Source of the DNA: Palsa-744 sp963734815
Lineage (GTDB): Bacteria > Actinomycetota > Thermoleophilia > Solirubrobacterales > Solirubrobacteraceae
DNA length: 64,000 nucleotides
Assembly (NCBI GenBank): GCA_963734815.1
Contig: CAVTIH010000001.1
Coordinates: forward strand, 496,001-560,000
Reading direction: 5' to 3'
Positions within the stretch are counted from its first letter, which is position 1. Each line of letters starts with the position of its first letter. The position numbers and the translations under genes are program-made. Under the pieces are notes generated by a model that was not told where the DNA came from, searched no databases, and saw nothing but the letters and a program-made list of their open reading frames with translations. Of this stretch, positions 39,234 to 46,503 are shown in pieces.

Positions 39234-41076
39234 GTGCGGCTCGCCGCTGGCCGGCGACCAGCGCTACTGCCTGAGCTGCGGTGCCCGCAATGGGCCGCGA
39301 TCACCGGCGCTGGAGCGGATCCTCGAGAGCCTGGATTCCGGCGCGCGGGTATCGGTGCCGCCCCCTGCCGCGGCACGGCGCTCGCGGGGCGGGCTGCCAA
39401 GTCCGCTCACCGCCGCGGTGCTGACGCTGGCGATGCTCGGCTTCGGAACGGTCACGGGTGCTGCCGCCTCCCACGACCCTTCCGGCGCTCCGAACGCGCT
39501 GCGCCGCGGGCCGCTCACGCTGTTGGTGCCCGCCCCCGCTGCGAGTACCGCGCTCGCCGCCGCCGCCGCCGCCGCCCCGCCGGCGGCCGAAGAAACCCCG
39601 ACGCCGGAAGCGTCTCCTTCGAGCTCCTCCGAAGAACCGAAGTCCTCCTCGGAAGAATCGAGCTCGTCGTCGGGCGAAAGCCATAAGCATTCGGGGAAGG
39701 GCGGCTCCAAGGACTCCGGCTCCGGGCCGGGCGGGGAAGCGCCGAAGCTGCCACCGGTGAAGCACGTCTTCCTGATCGTGCTCGCCGACCAGGCATACGC
39801 CCAAACCTTCGGGCCGGAATCACCCGCGCCCTACATCGCGCACACGCTCGAGCATCGTGGCGAGCTGCTGGCGCGCTTCTACGGCGTCGCCCACGAAGAG
39901 CTCGCCGACGAGGTCGCCCTGGTCAGCGGGCTCGGGCCGACCCCGCAGACCGCCGCCGACTGCCCCACCTTCACCGACATCGTCCCGGGGCAGGCCAACA
40001 GCAAGGGGCAGTACACGGGGGATGGCTGCATCTATCCCAAAGAAGCCCAGACCGTCGGCGAACAGCTCGCCGCGAAGGGGCTCGACTGGAAGGTGTATGC
40101 CGAAGGGCTTGGCGATGTGTCCGGTGGCGCGGCCCAGCCGGTGGCAGGCGGGTCTTCTGGGGCTGGCGGGTCCGTTGGGGCAGGCGGGGCCGCTGAGGCC
40201 GCACCAAAGGCCATCGCCTGCTGGCACCCCGAATTCAGCGCCGCCGACCCGACCTCGCAGGCCCCGCAGGGGGATACGTTCGCCACCTTCCGTGACCCCT
40301 TCACCTACTTCGACGGCGTGCTGCACTCGCCCGCATGCACCCACGATGACGTCGGCATCGAAGGGCTGGCGGGCGATCTGAAGAGCGCCAAGCGCACGCC
40401 CGCGCTCTCCTACATCGTGCCCGACCTCTGCCACGACGGGCGCCCCACCCCGTGCGCGCCCGGCGCGCCGAACGGGCTGCCCGCCGCCGAAACGTTCCTG
40501 CGCCGCGTCGTCCCCGAGATCCTCGCCTCCCCCGCCTACCACAAAGGCGGGCTGCTGATCATCACCACCGATCAGGCGCCCACCACCGGGGAGTACGCCG
40601 ACTCCAGCTCTTGCTGCATGCAGCCGCGGTTCCCCGCTCCGGCGGCTCCGAGCCCGCCGACGCTGCCGGCGGGCACCACCAACGCTGTGACAACCACGCC
40701 CACCACACCGGCCTCGGCGACGGCGGGGGCGGGGCTACCTGCCGCGACCGCTCCCTCCACAACTGCCCCACCCTCCTCCTCCCCCACCACAACCACGCCT
40801 GCCGCGACGACACCGGCTGTGACGACACCCGCGGCGAGCACGCCTTCGATCAAGCTTCCGCCCACGGGCGGCGGCCAGGTGGGGGCGCTGCTGATCTCGC
40901 CCTTCGTCAAGCCCGCCACCTTCGATCAGGAACCGTTCAACGACTTCTCGCTGCTGCGCACGATCGAGAACCTCTTCGGGCTCCCGCCGCTTGGCTACGC
41001 CGCGACGCGCGGTCTCAGCTCACTGGAAGCTTCGGTGTTCTCGGCCTGGAGCGGTGCTCCCGCCAATTCGTCGTAG
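39202..41076 (+). CDS. Zinc-ribbon, membrane-anchored phosphoesterase-family protein
   Basis: 624 residues; GAGGAG precedes the ATG. An N-terminal zinc ribbon CPECGSPLAGDQRYCLSCG (Cys9, Cys12, Cys23, Cys26) is nearly the same as in the protein at 38140. A membrane helix follows at about 66-88 (LTAAVLTLAMLGFGTVTGAAA), then a Ser/Glu-rich stalk. The outer domain (about 185-600) is of the phosphoesterase/acid-phosphatase type: HVFLIVLADQAYAQTFGPES, ARFYGVAHEELADEVALVSG, YIVPDLCHDGRP, GLLIITTDQ and ALLISPFVK. The usual catalytic ENxSYDxxFG is changed to ADQAYAQTFG, so hydrolysis is uncertain. A Thr/Pro-rich insert sits near 490-550. Its 3' end overlaps the convergent gene by 82 bases. Confidence 0.78.
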   Translation: MPTRPPSCCPECGSPLAGDQRYCLSCGARNGPRSPALERILESLDSGARVSVPPPAAARRSRGGLPSPLTAAVLTLAMLGFGTVTGAAASHDPSGAPNALRRGPLTLLVPAPAASTALAAAAAAAPPAAEETPTPEASPSSSSEEPKSSSEESSSSSGESHKHSGKGGSKDSGSGPGGEAPKLPPVKHVFLIVLADQAYAQTFGPESPAPYIAHTLEHRGELLARFYGVAHEELADEVALVSGLGPTPQTAADCPTFTDIVPGQANSKGQYTGDGCIYPKEAQTVGEQLAAKGLDWKVYAEGLGDVSGGAAQPVAGGSSGAGGSVGAGGAAEAAPKAIACWHPEFSAADPTSQAPQGDTFATFRDPFTYFDGVLHSPACTHDDVGIEGLAGDLKSAKRTPALSYIVPDLCHDGRPTPCAPGAPNGLPAAETFLRRVVPEILASPAYHKGGLLIITTDQAPTTGEYADSSSCCMQPRFPAPAAPSPPTLPAGTTNAVTTTPTTPASATAGAGLPAATAPSTTAPPSSSPTTTTPAATTPAVTTPAASTPSIKLPPTGGGQVGALLISPFVKPATFDQEPFNDFSLLRTIENLFGLPPLGYAATRGLSSLEASVFSAWSGAPANSS

Positions 41077-41822
41077 GTGACGGCCGCCCGGCGGCGGGCG
41101 ACGCGGGCGAGCGTCCGCTCCAGCGCTCGCAGCTGATGGGAGCCCTCCAGGTGCGCGGGGGAGATGTCCAAGCGCAGCGTGTCTCCCGCCAGCAGTGCGC
41201 CCGCGCGGATCGAGCGTGGGCCCCACGCGGGGATCAGCCTGCGCCGGACGGGGACGAGTCGGTCCCGGGTTGGGGCCAGCAGGCTGTTGGAGAGAGCAGG
41301 CATGCCATCGCCGGGGACCGGCCGGCTCTCGGCGGGCTCGGCGACGCCATGCAGGCTCAGCAGGGAAGCCCACCAGCGGAAGCGGGCGCTCACCGCGCGG
41401 CGCAGTGCGGGGGTGTAGGCGTAGGCGGGCGCCACAAAGCCGTGGGGCTCGATCCCCGCGAGCTTCATCAATCGCCAGCCGGCCTCCACGGCGCGGCGCG
41501 TCTCCTCATCGTCGAGCCCGGCGAACTCCGCCGCGCGGCGGGCTCGCGCCGGGGCCCAGACGCGGCGGGGCAGGCTCGGGCGGCGCAGCTGCTCGTGCTG
41601 GAAGCCGTGCTGGGCGATCGCGTCGCCGAGGCGGCGGCGGGCCGCCAGCCAGTCGGCCAGCGCCGGTGAGCGCTCGCCCACGGGGTGCAGGTCGCGCGCG
41701 GGGATCACCAGCAGCGTCAAGCGATCCACGCCGCGCTCATCGAGCCAGGTCCGGATTTCCATGCAGCGCTCGAATGTGGCCGGCTCGACATCGTGCAGCG
41801 CCACGGCGAGCGTGTCAGCCAT
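40995..41822 (-). CDS. DUF2334-like polysaccharide-deacetylase-fold protein
   Basis: 275 residues from the ATG at 41822; earlier codons reach 41885 but give no better start. The fold resembles NodB/CE4-like DUF2334 proteins: AVALHDVEPATFERCMEIRTWL, LTLLVIPA, GDAIAQHGFQHEQLRRPSLP, HGFVAPAYAYTPALRRAV and the final LRLDISPAHLEG. The HDVEP and QHGFQHE motifs supply likely metal ligands (Asp13 and the two His near 74-78). CE4 enzymes remove N- or O-acetyl groups from polysaccharides; DUF2334 members are less studied. No signal peptide, so it may act in the cytoplasm. A perfect 12-base inverted repeat lies 75 bases upstream of its start. Confidence 0.78.
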   Translation of the reverse strand: MADTLAVALHDVEPATFERCMEIRTWLDERGVDRLTLLVIPARDLHPVGERSPALADWLAARRRLGDAIAQHGFQHEQLRRPSLPRRVWAPARARRAAEFAGLDDEETRRAVEAGWRLMKLAGIEPHGFVAPAYAYTPALRRAVSARFRWWASLLSLHGVAEPAESRPVPGDGMPALSNSLLAPTRDRLVPVRRRLIPAWGPRSIRAGALLAGDTLRLDISPAHLEGSHQLRALERTLARVARRRAAVTYDELAGAPLQAENTEASSELRPRVAA

Positions 41823-41896
41823 CGATGCCTGCCTGCGGCGGGTAACGCGGGGCGGATGAAGGTGGTGAGTGGAGGTGTTGTGCATTACTTTTTTGG

Positions 41897-41929
41897 CCTA
41901 GAACACTTCATTTTGTAAAGTGTTCTAGG
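41897..41929. promoter_or_regulatory. Perfect 12-base inverted repeat, operator-like
   Basis: CCTAGAACACTT (41897-41908) and AAGTGTTCTAGG (41918-41929) pair perfectly around CATTTTGTA. It lies between the stop of the PHP-GT4 gene and the start of the DUF2334-like gene, both leftward. On the minus strand an A tract, not a T tract, follows the hairpin, so it is a poor terminator for the PHP-GT4 gene. The core CTTCATTTTGTAAAGTG recurs at 59078-59094 with one mismatch, also upstream of a gene. Confidence 0.6.
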
Positions 41930-42004
41930 GCATTTTTAAAGGCGTCACACCCCACGGGGGAGCGCCCGGATCGTCTCTCCGCAATAGAGCTCTCCGATCT
42001 TCTC

Positions 42005-44428
42005 TCAGGCCGCACGGCGCGCTCCCGGGCTGCCGGCCGCGCTGTGGGGCGGCCCGTCGAGCAAAGAACGGTCGTCGTGGGGCGCCCCGTCGAGCAAGCG
42101 ACCGCTGTGGTGCGCCCCGTCGAGCACACGGCGGTAGCCCTCGGCGAGACGCTCCAGCGCACCCTCCCAAGTGCGCCGGCGCACCCCCGCGAGCGCCACC
42201 GCCGCCAGCCGTCCGCGCAGCAGCGGCGAGCCGGCCAGTTCCAGCACGCCCTCCGCCAGCGCATCGGCGGAGGGCTGGCACAGCAGGCCGCTGACGCGGT
42301 GCTCGATCAGCGACGCGGGCCCCCCGGCGGCGACCGCCACCACCGGGAGGCCGGAGGCGTGCGCCTCGAGGATCACCTGCCCGAAGGTGTCGGTGGCACT
42401 CGGGAACAGGAAGATGTCCGCGCTCGCATACACCTTCGCCAGCTCCGCGCCCTCCTGCCAGCCGAGGAAGGTGGCGCGCTCGCCGAGGCGCTCGCGCAGA
42501 CGCTCCTCCTCGGGGCCGCCACCGGCCAGCACAAGGTGCAGCCGCGGGTCGCGCTCGTGTGCGTCGAGGAAGGCGTCCGCGAGCAGGTCGGCGCCCTTCT
42601 CGCGCGTGATGCGCCCGCTGTAGAGGACGTTGAGCTCGCCCGGCAGCGGGCGCTCGCCGCGCAACGCCGGGTCGAAGCGCGAGCAGTCCACGCCGCGATC
42701 CCAGCGGGCGATCCGTGACGCGGGAATCCCAAGCCGCTGAAGCGTCTCATCGGAGGCGGGGGAGGGGGAGAGCACCAGATCGCACGCCCCGTACAGCGTG
42801 CGCACGGCGAGGTCCATCGCCCGTGCGAGGGACGGATCGCCCGAGCGCAACGCGGCGTACGCGGTGAGCTCGGTGTGGTAGCTGCCGATCAGCGGCATCC
42901 CCAGCCCGCGCGCGACGAGCGCCCCGGCGATGCCGACCGGCCCGGGCGAGCAGACGTGGATCGCGTCGAACGCGCCCTCGGCGAGGGTCTCCACGGCGGC
43001 GGGCAGCCCCGGCACGCCGATCCGCAAGCCGGGGTACAGCGGCACGTCGAGCTCCGCCACCGCCGACAGCCGCCGGTCGACGCCCGGGTCGGTGCCGATC
43101 ACCTCGATCTCATACCCCCGCACGCCGCGCGCGCGAAGCTCCTCGATCGTGCGCGACACCCCGTGCGTGGAGGCGATCCCGTCAGCCATCACCGCCACTC
43201 GCGGGGTCTCGCCTTCGCGCGAGTCCAGCTTCGCCTTCTCTGCCCCGAGGAAGGCGGCGGCGGGCGCGTAGGGGATCGCCGCGATGCAGCCCTCGAACAC
43301 CGCGGTGGCGGCGGCGGAGAGATCGACACTGCCGCCGGCCTCGATCGCGTGCGCCACCGATTCCACGGCGCTGCCCAGCTTGCGCTCGTGGACGCGGCAC
43401 GCGCGGCGGTAAAGATCGGAATGGGTGAAGCCCTCCGCCTGCATGTGCGCGAGCAGCTCGCCCTCGGGCAGCTCCACCGCGGCCAGCCAGGCGCGCAGCA
43501 ACTGCCGGGCGTCGTCTGGCGTGAGGTCGTTGCCGGTGGCCCCGTGGCGGGCGTCGCCCTCACGCAACAGGCGCTCCGCCATGCGCATCACCATGCGGGG
43601 GTCGGGCCCCTGTTCTGTGGCAGGCCGATTACCGCCAAGCTCATCCGCGCCACCGTCTCGGGTGCCCCCGCCGACCCCGACTCCCCCAAGCCCGCTGACC
43701 TCGCCATCCCCGCCGGCCCCGAGCGAGCGGGCGGCGAGCGCGATTGCGGCGTGTGCCCACTTGGCGGCGCTGCCCTGCTCGCCGCGCGCAAGCGTCCGCC
43801 CAGCGCGCAGATGGTCAACCAGCTCGGCGGGCGAGTCGGCGGGCGGCGTCTCGGTGAACGTCCGGCCGATGTCCACCCCCGCGTGGTCGTCGCTGCCCCC
43901 GATCCCGATCCCGTCGTGTGTGGCGATGTAGATCGCCGCGGGGCGGTTGAGCTCGCGCGCGCGAGCGCCGTTGCGTATCTCCCAGATCGCGAACAGCTCC
44001 ACCAGCCGGCGGCGGTGGCGGGGTAAGAGCGGAGCGGCGACCGTGTAGTAGGGGTGCGCCAGCGCACACACGATCTCGTGCTGGTGCATGTATTCGGCGC
44101 ACACCTCCACGTCGTGGTTGTGACGCTGCAGCCATTCGTGATCGGCAGGCGTGATCCCGTAGCAGAGCACGTGCACCGCTTGGCGCTCGCCGCGGAAGTG
44201 GGCGGTCAGCTCCTCGGAGACGAACACGTCGGGCCGGTCGGCGATCGTCAACACCCCGTCGATCGTGTCGTGGTCGGTGATCGTCACGAAGTCCATCCCG
44301 CGCCGCTTCGCCAGCGCGTATACCTCCTCCGGGGGCGTGGCGCACTCGGGCAGCCCCATCGCCCGCTGAACCCCCAGCCGCGAAACCTCGGAGGCGCTGG
44401 AGTGGCAGTGCAGGTCGGCACGGCTCAT
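42005..44428 (-). CDS. PHP-domain/GT4 glycosyltransferase fusion
   Basis: 807 residues from the ATG at 44428. Residues about 3-270 are a PHP phosphoesterase domain with metal ligands DLHCHSS, TITDHDTIDG, ALAHPYY and GGSDDHAGVDIG. A variable helical middle (about 270-400) leads to a complete GT4 unit: RVAVMADGIASTHGVSRTIEEL, HVCSPGPVGIAGALVARGLG, SYHTELTAYAAL, VLYSGRITREKGADLLADAF and SATDTFGQVILEAHASGLPVVAVAAGGP. The C-terminal 30 residues have three LDGAPH-like repeats. A PHP domain could hydrolyse a phosphate from the sugar phosphate made or used by the GT domain. A hairpin (44443-44457) lies just upstream. Domain calls are firm; the coupled reaction is inference. Confidence 0.9.
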   Translation of the reverse strand: MSRADLHCHSSASEVSRLGVQRAMGLPECATPPEEVYALAKRRGMDFVTITDHDTIDGVLTIADRPDVFVSEELTAHFRGERQAVHVLCYGITPADHEWLQRHNHDVEVCAEYMHQHEIVCALAHPYYTVAAPLLPRHRRRLVELFAIWEIRNGARARELNRPAAIYIATHDGIGIGGSDDHAGVDIGRTFTETPPADSPAELVDHLRAGRTLARGEQGSAAKWAHAAIALAARSLGAGGDGEVSGLGGVGVGGGTRDGGADELGGNRPATEQGPDPRMVMRMAERLLREGDARHGATGNDLTPDDARQLLRAWLAAVELPEGELLAHMQAEGFTHSDLYRRACRVHERKLGSAVESVAHAIEAGGSVDLSAAATAVFEGCIAAIPYAPAAAFLGAEKAKLDSREGETPRVAVMADGIASTHGVSRTIEELRARGVRGYEIEVIGTDPGVDRRLSAVAELDVPLYPGLRIGVPGLPAAVETLAEGAFDAIHVCSPGPVGIAGALVARGLGMPLIGSYHTELTAYAALRSGDPSLARAMDLAVRTLYGACDLVLSPSPASDETLQRLGIPASRIARWDRGVDCSRFDPALRGERPLPGELNVLYSGRITREKGADLLADAFLDAHERDPRLHLVLAGGGPEEERLRERLGERATFLGWQEGAELAKVYASADIFLFPSATDTFGQVILEAHASGLPVVAVAAGGPASLIEHRVSGLLCQPSADALAEGVLELAGSPLLRGRLAAVALAGVRRRTWEGALERLAEGYRRVLDGAHHSGRLLDGAPHDDRSLLDGPPHSAAGSPGARRAA

Positions 44429-44442
44429 ATCAACAAGATTCG

Positions 44443-44457
44443 CCCGCAAATTGCGGG
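44443..44457. other. Small hairpin before the PHP-GT4 start
   Basis: CCCGCAAATTGCGGG is an inverted repeat 15-29 bases upstream of the PHP-GT4 ATG. Read on the plus strand it is followed by TTTTTGT, a terminator-like layout that could stop antisense transcription; on the minus strand it would fold in the short 5' leader of the gene. Confidence 0.5.
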
Positions 44458-44542
44458 TTTTTGTAACGAGCCGGGAATCAGCTTGTAAACAGTTGGTGAA
44501 CGTATCGAGGGATGCGTAGGTTCGGTTGGCGCGACGGGCGGC

Positions 44543-45847
44543 TCAGCTGCGCCCGAGTGCCTCGATCGCGTCCGCCGCCGCCGTGGCGCCTCCTGCAGCC
44601 GCGTAAGCCCGGCTCACCCGCTGTGCGCCCGCGCGGCGCTCCATCGCCGTGCGGACCGCGTTGGCCAGGCGCTCGGGGGTCGCACGCTTGGGCGAGAGAC
44701 GCACGCCGGCTTCGGCCACCTCGACGCGGCGGGCGGTCTCGAGCTGGTCGCGTCCGAACGGCACCACCACCACCGGCACCTCGGCCGCCAGCGCCTTCTG
44801 CGTGATGCCCATACCGCCATGGCAGATCACGCACGCCGCTCGCTCCAGGACAATCGCGTGGGGGACGAAGCGCTCGACCCTGCTGCCGGGGGGCGGCGCG
44901 AACTCGGCGGGGTCGTGCGCCGCGGTGGTGGCGAGCACCGATATACCCTCGGGGGGCAACGCCTCCAGCGCGACGCGTACCAACCGTTTGTCGTGCTGCA
45001 GCTCGGTCGAGCAGGTGACCAGCACGAGCGGGTCTTGCAGCTGCTCCAGCCACGGGGGTTGCGGCGGGGAGCAGAGGGACGGGGAGGGTGCGCCCGTGCG
45101 CGCAGGAGAGAGCGAAGCAGAGTTCGGGTGGGGGAATGGTGGAGGTGAGCTGGGTGGGTCCCAATTAATCGGCCCCACCAGGCGCACGTTCTCCGGCCAG
45201 TCGCGGCGCGGGTACTCGAAGCCCTCGGCGGTGAGCGACAGCAGCACGGGGGGTGCTCGCAGCAGGTCGGTGAAGTGGTTGAGCTTGCCAAGCGCATGCC
45301 GCGCGCGCAGGGCGTTCAGCGGCGGTACCACCATGCGGTCGATGCTGGGGTCCCAGATACGGCGCAGCACCCTGTCGCGCATGCGGCCGAGCGGACCGCC
45401 CGGGGGTGCCAGGCCAGGCCCATAGGCGGGGGCGTCGCGGGAGGGGAGCATCAGCAGGAATGGGCAGTACATGGCCCAGGGGCGACCCGATGCCTCGGCG
45501 ACCGTCGCCGCCCCCCAGCAGTTGACGTCGATCACAAGCAGCTCGGGATCGTGAGCGTCGATCGCCCGTGCGAGGTCGGGCGCCTCGCGCTCGGCCCGGG
45601 CGAGGAACGTCGCCAGCGCGCGCCTGCCCTTCCCCGGCACCGAGCGTGCCCTGTAGTCGTCGAGCTCCACCGCTTCGACCCGCTGGGCGATCGGCGCGGC
45701 GTCGATGCCGAGCACGCGCACCGACTCGACCTGGGAGGCAAGCGTGCGCAACGCGAGCTGGTGGCCGCGTCGCTGCAGCTCCTGCACGATCGGCACGACC
45801 GGGTAGAGGTGCCCGCGCGCGGGGGAGGTGTAGACGAGGATCCTCAC
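44543..45847 (-). CDS. GT1-family (UGT/MGT-like) glycosyltransferase
   Basis: 434 residues. The GT-B fold starts MRILVYTSPARGHLYPVVPIVQEL, with the catalytic His13 expected of GT1. The C-terminal donor domain has LVLVTCSTELQHDKRLVRVAL, FVPHAIVLERAACVICHGGMGITQKALAAEVPVVVVPFG and DQLETARRVEVAEAGV, the PSPG-like region binding the nucleotide sugar. GT1 enzymes of this type glycosylate small molecules such as macrolides, sterols or lipids. It is the last gene of the operon with the TetR regulator and the MacB/FtsX-type exporter (16 bases after TetR), which suggests modification of a compound that is then exported or detoxified. A Pro/Ser-rich insert lies near 238-265. Confidence 0.88.
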   Translation of the reverse strand: MRILVYTSPARGHLYPVVPIVQELQRRGHQLALRTLASQVESVRVLGIDAAPIAQRVEAVELDDYRARSVPGKGRRALATFLARAEREAPDLARAIDAHDPELLVIDVNCWGAATVAEASGRPWAMYCPFLLMLPSRDAPAYGPGLAPPGGPLGRMRDRVLRRIWDPSIDRMVVPPLNALRARHALGKLNHFTDLLRAPPVLLSLTAEGFEYPRRDWPENVRLVGPINWDPPSSPPPFPHPNSASLSPARTGAPSPSLCSPPQPPWLEQLQDPLVLVTCSTELQHDKRLVRVALEALPPEGISVLATTAAHDPAEFAPPPGSRVERFVPHAIVLERAACVICHGGMGITQKALAAEVPVVVVPFGRDQLETARRVEVAEAGVRLSPKRATPERLANAVRTAMERRAGAQRVSRAYAAAGGATAAADAIEALGRS

Positions 45848-45863
45848 GGTTCTTCCCGCATCC

Positions 45864-46502
45864 TCAAGACTCCTCCCGCGCGAGCAGACGCTCGATCGCG
45901 GTGGTGAGCGTCGAGCGCACCGCGGCGCGCTCGAACCCCAGGTCGTGCGAGAGCAGCCACCACGTGTGCACGTCGCACAGCACGATCAGTGCCGCCCGAC
46001 AGCGCTCGTAGTCGTCTCCATCGCGGTGCTCCAGCTGCGGGCCAAACGCGTACTCGATCCAGTTGTAGTGCATCAGGCGTGCCATCCGCGAGAGGCGCAC
46101 GAGCTCGGGATTGCCGCCCTCCAGCCACGCGCCGATGCGCAGCGAGCGCTCGCCCCACGCTTCGTAGTGGTCGAGCACGTTCTCCACGGCGCCTTCGACG
46201 TCGCCGGGCCGGGCGCTCCAGCGCTGCTTGAGCGTCTCGGCGGCGCTGCTTGCCATCGCCTGCATCAGCAGCCCGTCCTTGGAGCCGAAGTGGCGCAGCA
46301 GCGTCTGCTTGGTGACCTTCGCCCGGCTTGCCAGCTCCTGCAGCGACACCTTCTCCCAGCTGCCCTGCGTGAACTCCTCGATCGCGGCGTCCAGCAGCGC
46401 GTCGCGGGTGCGCTGCTGGGTCTCCGCGCGCGCCACCTGCTTGTACGGGCGTTTGCCGGTCTCCGCGACCACACCAACCGTCAGCTGCTCGGGTGTCAAC
46501 AC
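45864..46502 (-). CDS. TetR-family transcriptional regulator
   Basis: 212 residues from the GTG at 46502, directly after the permease stop, with AGGAC upstream; the open frame to 46535 is not needed. The DNA-binding domain is typical TetR: RDALLDAAIEEFTQGSWEKVSLQELASRAKVTKQTLLRHFGSKDGLL at about 33-78, with the helix-turn-helix at VSLQELASRAKVTKQTLLRHF. The rest is the helical ligand and dimer domain. It sits inside the operon with an exporter and a GT1 enzyme, so it probably senses their substrate. AGTAC repeats at 51078-51095, just before the operon's first gene, are a candidate operator. Confidence 0.92.
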   Translation of the reverse strand: MLTPEQLTVGVVAETGKRPYKQVARAETQQRTRDALLDAAIEEFTQGSWEKVSLQELASRAKVTKQTLLRHFGSKDGLLMQAMASSAAETLKQRWSARPGDVEGAVENVLDHYEAWGERSLRIGAWLEGGNPELVRLSRMARLMHYNWIEYAFGPQLEHRDGDDYERCRAALIVLCDVHTWWLLSHDLGFERAAVRSTLTTAIERLLAREES

Positions 46503-46503
46503 G

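Noticed and set aside
41897..41929. Rho-independent terminator of the PHP-GT4 gene
   Set aside because: The stem is perfect, but the strand carrying that transcript is followed by an A tract, not T, and a related palindrome lies upstream of another gene; an operator is more likely.
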